The position numbers were made by a program, and so were the translations under genes. A stretch of DNA of 64,000 nucleotides from Planctomycetota bacterium (GTDB lineage: Bacteria; Planctomycetota; UBA1135; GCA-002686595): the NCBI GenBank assembly GCA_016779225.1, contig JADHNZ010000010.1, positions 17,446-81,445 of the forward strand, in the 5' to 3' direction. Below, in pieces: positions 16,839-25,030 of this stretch. Position 1 is the stretch's first letter, and each line of letters starts with the position of its first letter. The notes beneath the pieces were generated by a model. The model made no database searches. It was given only the letters and a program-made list of their open reading frames with translations, and was not told the origin of the DNA.

Positions 16839-18039
16839 ACATGAAGTTGCGCGTGTGGAGAGCCGAGAGGGCCGCGGCATCGTCCGCCGTGAAGCCCAGG
16901 CGTGCGAGGCGCTTCTGCCGGTCGCGATCCATGTCGGCCTTGAGCTGCCGGACCTTGGCGTGTCCGGCGCGCAGGGCCTCCGGCTCCCAGGAGCCTGCCG
17001 CCAGGAGGACGAGGGCGTCGAACACCTCCTCGTTCAGCCCCGAGGTGTGCTGCAGGCTGTCGCTACGGCGCTCGATCGCTGCCCTCAGTCGCGGCTGGAG
17101 GGTGGGGTCGAGGGCCGCGTGGCGCTCGAGGTGAGCGAGCCCGAACGCCACATGCCGGGCCTCGTCCTGGGCGGTCATGCGGGCCACCTCGCGGGTGAGT
17201 GCATCCGGCGCGTGATCCCTCAAGAACCACAGCAGCGAGAGGAAGCTCCCCTCGCCCATGACAGAGAGCAGGAACATGGCGAGGGCGAAGTCGGGCTCGT
17301 CGAGGAGAGTCTTCAGCGAGGCCTGGCCGCCCACCGTAGACAGGCCGAGCTGGTCCCGCTTCAGGAGCGCGCGCCGGGTGAAGACCTCCACATGGCGCGC
17401 CTCGTCGGCCACCTGGATCGCCAGCAGCTGGACGACCTCCTTGAAGTGGGGGTGGACCTGCCCCAGGAAGCGCGCCGGCACCGTCAGCGCCGCGTTCTCG
17501 TTCTCGATCAGGTAGGTCATCACCTGAACCACGGCGTCCTCGACCTCCTCCGGGAGCTCGAACTCGAGGTCCCAGGGCAGGACCGCGTCCGGGTCCCACT
17601 GGGCGGCCGCGGCCTGGCGGTAGAGCTGCTCCAGGCTGTCGGCCCACAGCTCGTCCTTGCGGCTGAGCCGGAACTCGAACGCCGGGGCCCCGGCCTCCAC
17701 GGAGGCTCCGCGCGCTGCAAGGCCCCAGTGGGCCGGCGGCTCGTCCACGACCTCGGCGCGCCCGCCGCTCCGCTCAGCCCCGCGCCAGCGTCCCAGCTCG
17801 GCGGAGCCGCGCACCAGCACTCCGGCGACCCCGCGTCCTACCCCGCGCTCGAAGCCGTGCCCCTGCTCGCGGCACCAGGCGGTGAGGTGCAGGGCGAGCT
17901 CGGTGGAGGACCCGGTCACCAGCAGCCGCTCCCCGGGGTTCACCTCGCGGAGTGCACGCTTCACGAGGAGGTGACCCCCCTCGTCGAAGCGCAGCTCCCC
18001 AAGGTCCAGGGACGCGGGCTGCCGAGCCTCTTCCGTCAT
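16837..18039 (-). CDS. TusA-like / diiron ferritin-like fusion protein
   Basis: ATG 18039 overlaps the stop of the upstream PhnD-like gene (ATGA), which selects this start over one 31 codons earlier. Residues 10-75 match the TusA fold pattern (LDLGEL, then VKRALREVNPGERLLV and AWCREQGHGFE), but the sulfur-carrying CPxP cysteine is absent. From about residue 175 the protein has a four-helix diiron layout: Glu in ENENAA, DEARH (about 211-215), Glu in GEGSF and a second DEARH (about 291-295). These are the ligands of ferritin-like diiron oxygenases or N-oxygenases. The enzyme is therefore likely to activate dioxygen on a small substrate, possibly presented by the first domain. The 400-residue fusion is the last gene of a three-gene unit. 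Confidence 0.75.
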   Translation of the reverse strand: MTEEARQPASLDLGELRFDEGGHLLVKRALREVNPGERLLVTGSSTELALHLTAWCREQGHGFERGVGRGVAGVLVRGSAELGRWRGAERSGGRAEVVDEPPAHWGLAARGASVEAGAPAFEFRLSRKDELWADSLEQLYRQAAAAQWDPDAVLPWDLEFELPEEVEDAVVQVMTYLIENENAALTVPARFLGQVHPHFKEVVQLLAIQVADEARHVEVFTRRALLKRDQLGLSTVGGQASLKTLLDEPDFALAMFLLSVMGEGSFLSLLWFLRDHAPDALTREVARMTAQDEARHVAFGLAHLERHAALDPTLQPRLRAAIERRSDSLQHTSGLNEEVFDALVLLAAGSWEPEALRAGHAKVRQLKADMDRDRQKRLARLGFTADDAAALSALHTRNFM

Positions 18040-18893
18040 CTGGCCATGCGCGCCAGCCAGGCGTCCAGGTAGCCGAAGCGGTCCACGGCCTGCTCCAGCT
18101 GGGCGTAGCCGCTGACGCGCCCCTCGCGCCACTGCTTCAGGCCCTCGAGGTCCAGCAGGGGCCGCACCTCGGGGTCGTCGTAGGACATGGCCAGCAGCAG
18201 CTCCTTGAAGCGTGCGACCTGCTCGGCCGGAGCATCGTCGAGCACGGTGAAGTTGCAGTGGTCGAACGCAGGGGTCTGGGTCAGCACCTCGGTCTGGCCG
18301 GCGGCAAGCGTCCCCTCACGGGTGAAGCCCAGGTGGTTCGCGTCCAGGATGCACGCGGCGTCCGCCTTGCCTGCGAGCAGCGCCTTGACCGCGTCCCGCT
18401 CGCCGCCGATGTGGTCCCCATGCTTGCCGACCAAGAGATCGTGGCGCTGGACCTCGAACTCCTCGTGCGGGGTGAGCCCGGACTCGTCCGCCAGGTGGAG
18501 CAGGGGGATGAGGGTCGCCTGGGGGGAGTCCCCCGCGCCGACGGCAACGACCTTCCCGCGCAGGTCTGCGCTGGTCGAGATGCCCGATCCCGCGCGCGTC
18601 AGGATTACCGAGGTGAGGTCCTGGTCGCTGTCGCGCATGGCAATCGCCTCGGCCCGGCGACCTCGCTGGGCACAGACGCGCTCGGTCTCCACCCAGGCCA
18701 GCGGAGAGTTCCAGGCCACATCGAGATGCCCCGCGAAGTGGGCCTCCACCTGGCTCTCGTAGTTCGTGTACAGGATGTAGTCGAACGGCAGTCCGCGGTC
18801 CTCGAAGAAGCGCAGGAAGCCGTCCCAGATCGTGACGACCTTGGCGTCGTAGGCCACGGCGCCGAGGGTGAAGGGGCGGTCGGGTCGGGACAT
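18036..18893 (-). CDS. PhnD-like substrate-binding-fold protein without signal peptide
   Basis: The 285-residue product has a PhnD/periplasmic-binding-protein-like fold. Features are the TLGAVAYDAKVVTIW start, YTNYESQVEAHFAGHLDVAWNSPLAW (the segment that places oxyanion ligands in PhnD) and the second-lobe DLRGKVVAVGAGDSPQAT. Unlike true transport components it begins directly at the domain (MSRPDRPFTLG) with no signal sequence or lipobox, so it is expected in the cytoplasm. No ABC permease or ATPase is adjacent. It lies between an acyl-CoA-dehydrogenase-like gene (14 bp upstream) and the overlapping TusA-ferritin gene. A role as an intracellular substrate carrier or sensor is inferred; the ligand is unknown. 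Confidence 0.75.
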   Translation of the reverse strand: MSRPDRPFTLGAVAYDAKVVTIWDGFLRFFEDRGLPFDYILYTNYESQVEAHFAGHLDVAWNSPLAWVETERVCAQRGRRAEAIAMRDSDQDLTSVILTRAGSGISTSADLRGKVVAVGAGDSPQATLIPLLHLADESGLTPHEEFEVQRHDLLVGKHGDHIGGERDAVKALLAGKADAACILDANHLGFTREGTLAAGQTEVLTQTPAFDHCNFTVLDDAPAEQVARFKELLLAMSYDDPEVRPLLDLEGLKQWREGRVSGYAQLEQAVDRFGYLDAWLARMAR

Positions 18894-18907
18894 GGGGAGC
18901 TCCTGGA

Positions 18908-20026
18908 TCAGAACAGGTCGAGGCCGCAGAGGGCCTTTCCAATGAAGTCGTACAGCTGGTCGGTCGTGGGGGCCATGACGGTCCCCGCGCGCCCGTCGCG
19001 GAAGCGGCGCTCGACACCGACCTCCTTGCGGAACGCCATGCCACCGCAGACCCGCATGGCGAGGTCCAGGACCTGCGTCGCGGTCTCCCCCACGGCGGCC
19101 TTGCTCTCGAGTACCCGCAGGACAGCATCCGGGCGTCCGGCGGCGAGAGCCGCGCCGGTGTCCTCCACCAGCAGGCGGGCCTGGTCCGTGGCGATGCGCA
19201 TGCGCGCCACATAGGCGCGGATCGTGGGCAGCTCGGCCAGGGAGGTGCCCAGGTGCTCGTAGCGCTTGCCGGAGACGTGCTCGATCGTCTTCTGGACAGC
19301 GCCCTCCATCAGCCCCAGATTCACCGCGCTGATGCACAGGTTGAACATGGGCAGGACGGTCCCCAGCATCAGGTCCATGCCGGCGCCGTCCTCGCCCAGG
19401 CGATTGCTGGCGGGGATCCGCGCCCCGTCCGCGTGCACGGGCACGGAGCCGTTGCCACGCAGGCCGATCGCGTCGAACTCGCCCTGGCACTCGAGCCCGG
19501 CGGTCTCGCGAGGAACGAGCCAGAGCGTGCTCGGGGCTTCGCCCGCGGTCGGCTTGCTTGACCACACATAGGAGTCCACCTGGCGGGCCGCGGTGACCCA
19601 GCTCTTGCGGGCGTCGAGGCGGATCTGGTCGCCCTCAGGGGTCGCCGTGCCAAGGGGGGCCCAGAAGTGGCTACGAGAGCCGGCCTCGGAGAAGGCCAGG
19701 GTCGTGAGGTGGCGCCCCTCGGCAATGGCACGGCGTGTGGCCTCGTCGCCGCACTGCTCGATCACGACGGTGGCCGCATAGTGCATGCAGGTGATCATGG
19801 CGGACGAGCCGCACTCGCGCGCGATGCGCTCGACCACGCCCGCGGCCTCTGCGTGGCCCCTGCCTTGGCCGCCCACCTCAGGCGAGCTGATCAGGCCCAG
19901 GAGGCCGGAGGAGCGGATGGCGTCGAGGGTCTCCGCGGGGTACCGGCTGGCGGAGTCCACCTCCGGAGCGTGGGAGGCGGCGGTGCTCGAGGCGATCTCG
20001 CCGGCGAGGGTGATGGGGTCGGTCAT
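18908..20026 (-). CDS. Acyl-CoA-dehydrogenase-fold flavoprotein
   Basis: Start ATG 20026 (MTDPITLAGEI) removes a 28-residue low-quality extension. The 372 residues show the N-terminal helical domain, the beta domain (TTLAFSEAGSRSHF, which matches the FAD-proximal TEP-x-AGSD region) and the C-terminal helical domain ending GGMAFRKEVGVERRFRDGRAGTVMAPTTDQLYDF. Where classical dehydrogenases read EGT near the end, this one reads APTTD, so the usual catalytic glutamate position is not evident. It could be a flavin monooxygenase of the DszC/HpaB-like group rather than a beta-oxidation enzyme. It is the first gene of the minus-strand trio. Confidence 0.78.
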   Translation of the reverse strand: MTDPITLAGEIASSTAASHAPEVDSASRYPAETLDAIRSSGLLGLISSPEVGGQGRGHAEAAGVVERIARECGSSAMITCMHYAATVVIEQCGDEATRRAIAEGRHLTTLAFSEAGSRSHFWAPLGTATPEGDQIRLDARKSWVTAARQVDSYVWSSKPTAGEAPSTLWLVPRETAGLECQGEFDAIGLRGNGSVPVHADGARIPASNRLGEDGAGMDLMLGTVLPMFNLCISAVNLGLMEGAVQKTIEHVSGKRYEHLGTSLAELPTIRAYVARMRIATDQARLLVEDTGAALAAGRPDAVLRVLESKAAVGETATQVLDLAMRVCGGMAFRKEVGVERRFRDGRAGTVMAPTTDQLYDFIGKALCGLDLF

Positions 20027-20099
20027 CAGGTGTGCAAGGGGGCTCGGCGCGTGGCCGGTCCCCACACCTGGGGGCCGCCTCACGCGCGGTGGGGATGGA

Positions 20100-20118
20100 G
20101 GTCCGGGCACGCCGGACC
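20100..20118 (-). terminator. Hairpin downstream of the GIDE-LemA gene
   Basis: GGTCCGG (20100-20106) pairs perfectly with CCGGACC (20112-20118) around a five-base loop. It sits about 100 nt past the stop of the GIDE-LemA gene and 75 nt before the next minus-strand start. No U-tract follows. It is a plausible but unproven terminator; a 7-bp long-range stem (TCCCCAC / GTGGGGA, about 20059-20095) lies between it and the next gene. Confidence 0.4.
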
Positions 20119-20218
20119 GAAGGTCATGGCTCAGGGGAACGGGCGCATGGCGGCAGGATCGTCTCGAAGGGCCGAAGGCCTGTCAAGGCGGTGGGAGGAG
20201 CGGGCTGTTCAGGATTCG

Positions 20219-21481
20219 TCAGCCGTCGACCGCGGCGGAATCGGCGGGCTGGATTGCGAGGTCGAGCCGAGGCGGAAGGGCCTCCTCGGGCTCCGCTGCG
20301 AACAGCGGGCTCGGCTTGAAGCCTGCGGCCTTTGCCAGCAGCACTCCGGGGAAGCTCTGGGTGCGCGTGTTCCACTCCGTCACCGAGTCGTTGAAGTGGC
20401 GGCGCGCGTGCGCCAGCTTCTCCTCGAGGGCCCACAGGCGGCCGTGGAGGTCGAGGTAGAGCTCGCTGCTGGAGAGCTCGGGGACGCTCTCGTGCAGCAG
20501 GAGGACGCGCCGGACCGTCGCCTGGGCCTGCTCCTCCCCGGCGATCCGCTCCGCGAGCCCCTGCTGGCTGCGGATCCGCGTCAGGTCCTCCAGCAGGTCC
20601 CGCTCGTGGGCGGCCGCTCCCTTGACCACCGTCACGAGGTTGGGGACGAGGTCGGCGCGCATGGTGAGCTCGATCTCGACCTGCCGCTGGGCCTCCCGCA
20701 CCTGGTGCCGGAGTCGGATGAAGCGGTTGTAGGAGAGCAGGGTCCACTGGAGGGTGAGCACCCCGAATCCGACGAGGCCAGGCAGCGCCCAGTCCTCGGG
20801 TTCCTGCACCTCGGTGCCGACGGCGACCGCTGCCGTGCCCGCGAGCGCAGGCAGGAGCAGGGCGAACGCGAAGATCCAGATCTCCTTGCTCTCGGCCCTC
20901 GCGACGCGCTGGTCGCGGTCCTTGAAGGTCACCAGGAGGGGCACCTCCTCGAGCGGCCCGAAGTCGCCCGCTTCCCGCCGGACCCCGAGCACGCTCACGG
21001 TTCGCCCGGGCTCCAGGACCGATGCCGAGTGGCGCCGGCGCGAGCCCTGGTAGTCGGTTCCGAGGGAGGTCCAGGCCTCGTTCTCGCCCTCCCTCAAGGC
21101 GACCTGGATCGTGTCGCCGTCGTCCAGAACGAAGTCCCGGCACTCGTCCTCGGAGTGGACCGTGGCCCAGTAGGTCTCGGTGCGCGTGCGCCCCTTGGAG
21201 TCCCGGACGGTGCGGGTCTTCTTGTCCTCGATGCGGTACGAGAAGGCGATGCACTCCGCGTCGAACCACGGACAGACAAGAGGGTCCTCCAGCAGCGCGC
21301 GGCCGCGCAGCCATGCGTCGTCATGGGTGGACAGGGCGCGCACCGGCAGCTCGGGCGCGCGGCTCAGGATGTAGGTCCTGCGGTCCTGGCGGCCGAGCCA
21401 GGTTGCGAGCCCCCAGCCCGCGAGGATCCCGACGAGCGCGATCAGCAGCCCGAGCTGCGTGGGGGTGAGAGCGGCCAGCAT
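20219..21481 (-). CDS. GIDE-domain / LemA-domain membrane protein
   Basis: An N-terminal membrane helix (LGLLIALVGILAGWGLATWL) is followed by a GIDE-like beta domain (residues 30-200, with SYRIEDKKTRTVRDSKGR and TETYWATVHSEDE). Two more membrane segments lie near 225-270. A LemA helical domain then carries the family motif RADLVPNLVTVVKGAAAHE and FNDSVTEWNTRTQSFPG. The total of 420 residues fits bacterial GIDE-LemA fusions. GIDE domains were first noted in mitochondrial E3 ligases, but no RING is present here. It is followed 30 bp upstream by a stand-alone LemA gene on the same strand, so the two probably act together. The function is unknown. Confidence 0.85.
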   Translation of the reverse strand: MLAALTPTQLGLLIALVGILAGWGLATWLGRQDRRTYILSRAPELPVRALSTHDDAWLRGRALLEDPLVCPWFDAECIAFSYRIEDKKTRTVRDSKGRTRTETYWATVHSEDECRDFVLDDGDTIQVALREGENEAWTSLGTDYQGSRRRHSASVLEPGRTVSVLGVRREAGDFGPLEEVPLLVTFKDRDQRVARAESKEIWIFAFALLLPALAGTAAVAVGTEVQEPEDWALPGLVGFGVLTLQWTLLSYNRFIRLRHQVREAQRQVEIELTMRADLVPNLVTVVKGAAAHERDLLEDLTRIRSQQGLAERIAGEEQAQATVRRVLLLHESVPELSSSELYLDLHGRLWALEEKLAHARRHFNDSVTEWNTRTQSFPGVLLAKAAGFKPSPLFAAEPEEALPPRLDLAIQPADSAAVDG

Positions 21482-21511
21482 GGAGAGGGGCGGGCGGAGC
21501 CGCCTCCGGGA

Positions 21512-22105
21512 TCAGAAGCTGACCTTCGGAGCCTCGCGCTGCTCGGGGCGCTCGAGCTCGAAGAGGGTGGCGGCCTCGAACCCGAAGGAGCCCGCGATCA
21601 GGACCGAGGGGAAGGTCTCGCGCGCGGTGTTGTAGGCGGTCACCGCGTTGTTGAAGGCCTGACGCGCGAAGCCCACCTGGTTCTCGGTGTTGGTGAGCTC
21701 CTCCTGCAGCTTCAGCATGTTCTGGTTGGCCTTCAGGTCCGGGTAGGCCTCGGACACCGCGAACAGGCGCCCGAGGGCCGCGCCCATCCCAGCCTCGGCG
21801 GACTGCAGCGCGGCCATGGCGGCCGGGTCTCCGGGGGCGGCGGCCGCCGCGGAGACCGCGCCGCTCGCGATCTGGCGCGCGGCAACGACGGCCTCGAGAG
21901 TCTCACGCTCGTGCTTCAAGTAGCCCTTCGCGGTCTCGACCAGGTTGGGGATCAGGTCGTAGCGCCGCTTCAGCTGCACCTCGATCTGCGCGAACGCGTT
22001 CTTGAAGCCGTTGCGCTTCGAGACGAGGCCGTTGTAGGCGGCGATGACCCAGAGGAGGACGAGGGCGGCCAGCCCGAGGGCGACCATGGAGCCGGGTGAG
22101 AGCAT
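21512..22105 (-). CDS. lemA: LemA family membrane protein
   Basis: The 197-residue protein has one N-terminal membrane helix (MVALGLAALVLLWVIAAYNGLV), then the LemA core. Core motifs are QIEVQLKRRYDLIPNLVETAKGY (shown here in part), ANQNMLKLQEEL and FNNAVTAYNTARETFPS. ATG 22105 is chosen because it places the helix at the N-terminus; an in-frame ATG at 22153 would add 16 polar residues. LemA proteins are widespread, with roles proposed in envelope stress and secretion but not settled. The gene sits directly before the GIDE-LemA fusion in the same operon. Confidence 0.92.
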   Translation of the reverse strand: MLSPGSMVALGLAALVLLWVIAAYNGLVSKRNGFKNAFAQIEVQLKRRYDLIPNLVETAKGYLKHERETLEAVVAARQIASGAVSAAAAAPGDPAAMAALQSAEAGMGAALGRLFAVSEAYPDLKANQNMLKLQEELTNTENQVGFARQAFNNAVTAYNTARETFPSVLIAGSFGFEAATLFELERPEQREAPKVSF

Positions 22106-22207
22106 GAACCCATCCTGGGTCCTTGGCACGGTCGGGGTCAAACTCAGCGTCAAGCGCTGCGGGACAAGGGCCTCTCCCTGGCCAAGGGGCCCATGCCGTG
22201 GCGGCCG

Positions 22208-23221
22208 TCAGCCGTCCTCGCTCTTGGGCCTGGCGAGCAGGGAGACCATGGCCTCCCCAAGCTCGCGGCCGACCTCCATGTAGGTCTCGGCGTTGTGGTT
22301 GTAGTGGTAGCCACGGCCGTTGGGGGAGACCTCCTTCTCTCGCCACCAGGGGCGCGCGTCGATGCAGCGGACATTGTCCGCGAACTCGGGGTACTTCCCG
22401 CTGCGTCCATCCACGGCGAGCTGGGCCTGCGCGATCTGCAGGCCGGGGCCGGCAAGGGCCTCCCCCCCGAAGGCGATCGTCGCGAGTACGAAGCCGGCAT
22501 TCGGGGCCTCGAAGTCCCTGCGGAGGCTCTTGATGAGGTGCACCAGGTTCTGCTCGTAGCGGCTCGCGAGGGCCGGATTCTGGTCCTTGTGCCCCTGCCA
22601 CCAGACGAAGCCCGCGATCTCGTAGCCCTGGCCCTCGTAGCCAGGCATGTGCTTCTCGAGCTCGGCCAGGACCTGCTTCGCGTTGGCGGTGTCGTCGTCG
22701 TACTGCTTGCCCGCGTACCAGTTGATGGGGACCGGCTCGGTGCCCTTCTCCCAGGAGTTCGGGGACTGCTTGTAGCCCGCCCAGATGCGCCCCTCGTGCT
22801 CGAAGGACTCCGACCCCGGAGGCAGCAGGTCCCACCCGAGGCTACGGTTGCCGATGCAGGCCTTGAGGAGCAGGACCGGAGCCTCGGTGGCGTCTCCGAC
22901 GAGGTGACCGAAGGGCAGCTCCACTCCGACCAGCCGATCCTTGACGGTCAGGGGGAAGTTGCGGTGGTTGACCGTGGTCTGCACATAGTGGACATCGTCA
23001 CGGACGGCCCAGCCGCCCTCGTCGTCGAGGAGCCACGGGTACCTGCCCTGCTCATGCACCAGGTTCAGCAGGGTCCCCTGCGTCTCCTGCGGTCCAACCT
23101 GGCCATAGCCGAGCATGTTCGACTGACCGAGGAAGATGTAGACCTGGACCTTGGGCGGAGCCGGCGCCTCTGGCTTGGGCGAGAGCAGGCCCAGCAGGGG
23201 GGCGAGGAGGAGCAGCTTCAT
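22208..23221 (-). CDS. Secreted sialate O-acetylesterase-like SGNH hydrolase (SASA family)
   Basis: A signal peptide (MKLLLLAPLLGLLSP) precedes the SASA/SGNH block I motif FLGQSNM (Ser near residue 35). Family landmarks VWWQGHKDQ and a late HYNHNAETYMEVG carrying the catalytic His follow. The 337-residue length fits planctomycete members annotated as DUF303/SASA. These enzymes remove acetyl groups from sugars such as sialic acid or xylan; the substrate here is unknown. It is downstream of nothing obvious: 102 bp separate its stop from the LemA start on the same strand. Confidence 0.88.
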   Translation of the reverse strand: MKLLLLAPLLGLLSPKPEAPAPPKVQVYIFLGQSNMLGYGQVGPQETQGTLLNLVHEQGRYPWLLDDEGGWAVRDDVHYVQTTVNHRNFPLTVKDRLVGVELPFGHLVGDATEAPVLLLKACIGNRSLGWDLLPPGSESFEHEGRIWAGYKQSPNSWEKGTEPVPINWYAGKQYDDDTANAKQVLAELEKHMPGYEGQGYEIAGFVWWQGHKDQNPALASRYEQNLVHLIKSLRRDFEAPNAGFVLATIAFGGEALAGPGLQIAQAQLAVDGRSGKYPEFADNVRCIDARPWWREKEVSPNGRGYHYNHNAETYMEVGRELGEAMVSLLARPKSEDG

Positions 23222-23781
23222 TCCGCGACTCTAGGGGGCCTGCTCCGTCTGGTCCCCGCGGATCGGGCAGACGCCCTGAGCCGCGGGCTGGTGGCGCCTC
23301 ATGCCCGTGGCGGAGCCCGGACCCGCTCGGTAACGGGGGGTCAGGAGAGACCTTGCAAAAGCTTCCACATGGAGAGGAGCTTGCGCAAGCCGTTCATGAT
23401 CCCAAGCTTGCACCAGTCGGAGCCCTCGCTGCCAAGATCGCGCTTGCCTAACAGGACGCTGACTGACTAGTCTCCCTCCTCGCGCTCCCGCGCACCTTGC
23501 GAGGATCGGGGAGGCGAGACAGTTCCGGGGTCCTGTTGGAGGGGCAAGCGCCGGATTCGAGGGGACCCCCGCCGTGGACGCTCGCGTCGCGGCGTCGCCT
23601 TCGACTTCTGGCGATTCAGCTCCAGCGGACCTCTTGGCGGCCCTTGGGTTCGGATTGGGCTCGGAGGGTCACTTCCAGGATCGCTCCCTCGAACGGGATG
23701 GGGAGAGGGTGCGTCCGCAGTTGATGAAAACTCCCCGGGAGGGGGAGCAGGCGGGGGGTGTATCCCCGCCGTACGCACGAG
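23222..23781. other. 560-bp intergenic region, no gene recognised
   Basis: This gap separates divergent genes (SASA start at 23221, unknown protein at 23782). It is less GC-rich than its surroundings and contains a perfect 12-base palindrome GCTTGCGCAAGC (23379-23390) and two nearby AAGCTT/AAGCTTG words. The 60-codon open frame on the minus strand (23231-23413) has no protein-like features. No tRNA, known RNA family or transposon end is recognisable. Promoters for both flanking genes must lie here, but I cannot point to them. Confidence 0.6.
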
Positions 23782-24819
23782 ATGACGACGATCGACACGA
23801 TGATTCGCCCGCTTGACTTGCCCCGCGCTTGGGATGGGACTCTCGACGGGCTCGGCGAGCACAGGGCCCGTGAAATGCAGGAGCGGTGGGCGCGGGTCGC
23901 TCTGCGAGAGCGCTCGGCCTTCCGTGCGAACGCAGCCCTGCGGGTCGGCCGTGAGGACCTCTCCTGGCGCACTGTTGGCGGCACGGCGGTGGAGCTGACG
24001 GTGCGAGTTCACAACGACACTGAGGCACCCACTCGTCCGACCTGGATGAAGGTCAACGCAGCACCGTTCGGCGTCTTCGTCGAGTCGTACCCGCTGCGTC
24101 GCATTCCCGTCCCGGCGGTTGCGCCGGGTCGGTCCATCGAGGTCCAGGGGATCTTCGAGCGCTCCGAGCTCCCCGTGAGCCTCTGGGGGCAGAGCATGTC
24201 CGGATGGGACTCGCGTGTCGATGAGGGGAAGAGCCGCGCCCCTTGGTATGGATCCTCGCTGGCGACGCTTCTCAAGGCGCTTCGCGCCCGACGCGGAGGC
24301 TCCAGCAGCGTGCGTGTGCCCGAGACTTCCACCGCCAGGCTGGCCGAGCTCCAGGGAGCTGTGTTCTGGGCCGGTAACTTTGACATCCGCATGGACCGAG
24401 CCGTGGCCGAGCGTCACCGGAGCGTGCTCCCGCAGCTCGTTCATGGCCGCCTTGCGGGAGCCCGGTTCCTCGTGGGGCGGGGGAGTGGGTCGCTGCAGAG
24501 TCCCGTGTACTCCTTCCAGCTCCTGCAGCCCGAAGGGGGGAGCCTCGAGGCGCGCCTCGTGCTCGGCTCGAGTGGCGTCCCGTCGCTTGGAGTTGTCTCC
24601 CGCCAGGCTGTCGAGCGCCTTCCGCAGGTCCCCTGGGGTGTACCCGTCTCCGTGGATCAGCCCGAGGTCTTCCTGTTCGTGGAGTCGCGGGGGCAGCAGG
24701 CCCCGAGCGGCGTGGCCGTGGAGGTGACCGAGATCGCCTCCGGACGCTGTGCTCGAGTCGAGTTCGAGTTCACGACGCGGGCAGACCTGTGGCGTCTCCA
24801 CAGGAGGAGCGTGGACTAG
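23782..24819 (+). CDS. Hypothetical protein, beta-rich N-terminal half
   Basis: ATG 23782 gives 345 residues (MTTIDTMIRPLD...) ending at TAG. I do not recognise the family. Residues 60-130 look like an Ig/CARDB-type beta-sandwich (VELTVRVHNDTEAPTRP, then APGRSIEVQGIFE). The middle has an Arg/Ser-rich helix and the end is again beta-rich. There is no signal peptide, membrane segment or enzyme motif. Codon choice is less extreme in GC than in the neighbours, and the gene is isolated between a 560-bp gap and a strong hairpin, so recent acquisition is possible. A longer minus-strand frame over the same DNA lacks protein-like character. Confidence 0.6.
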   Translation: MTTIDTMIRPLDLPRAWDGTLDGLGEHRAREMQERWARVALRERSAFRANAALRVGREDLSWRTVGGTAVELTVRVHNDTEAPTRPTWMKVNAAPFGVFVESYPLRRIPVPAVAPGRSIEVQGIFERSELPVSLWGQSMSGWDSRVDEGKSRAPWYGSSLATLLKALRARRGGSSSVRVPETSTARLAELQGAVFWAGNFDIRMDRAVAERHRSVLPQLVHGRLAGARFLVGRGSGSLQSPVYSFQLLQPEGGSLEARLVLGSSGVPSLGVVSRQAVERLPQVPWGVPVSVDQPEVFLFVESRGQQAPSGVAVEVTEIASGRCARVEFEFTTRADLWRLHRRSVD

Positions 24820-24878
24820 GGCCACAGGGCCGGCACCCGCGGCTGCTTGATCGGCGCGTCACGCCCGCCGGACACGCT

Positions 24879-24906
24879 GGCGGCCAGCCCGATGGGGCTG
24901 GCCGCC
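24879..24906 (+). terminator. Strong 12-bp hairpin after the hypothetical gene
   Basis: GGCGGCCAGCCC (24879-24890) pairs perfectly with GGGCTGGCCGCC (24895-24906) around a GATG loop, 60 nt beyond the TAG of the upstream gene and 125 nt before the next start. There is no U-run, as is common in GC-rich genomes. It is the most stable simple hairpin in this intergenic region. Confidence 0.65.
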
Positions 24907-25030
24907 TGCTGGCCTGCGTTGCCAAGTGGACATCTGCACCCTGAGGACGCAGCTCGGGGAGCTTGCACCCCGGGCAGAGGATCGCCTCCAGCGCCGCTCC
25001 GGGCGGGCGGGGCGCGACTAGACTGCGCGC

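Noticed and set aside
23231..23413. A 60-codon small protein upstream of the SASA gene
   Set aside because: No ribosome-binding site, membrane helix or recognisable motif; the composition is that of random GC-rich sequence.
23467..24825. A 452-codon minus-strand frame as a gene
   Set aside because: It is antisense to a more protein-like plus-strand frame, has no hydrophobic core pattern or motif, and would overlap it entirely.
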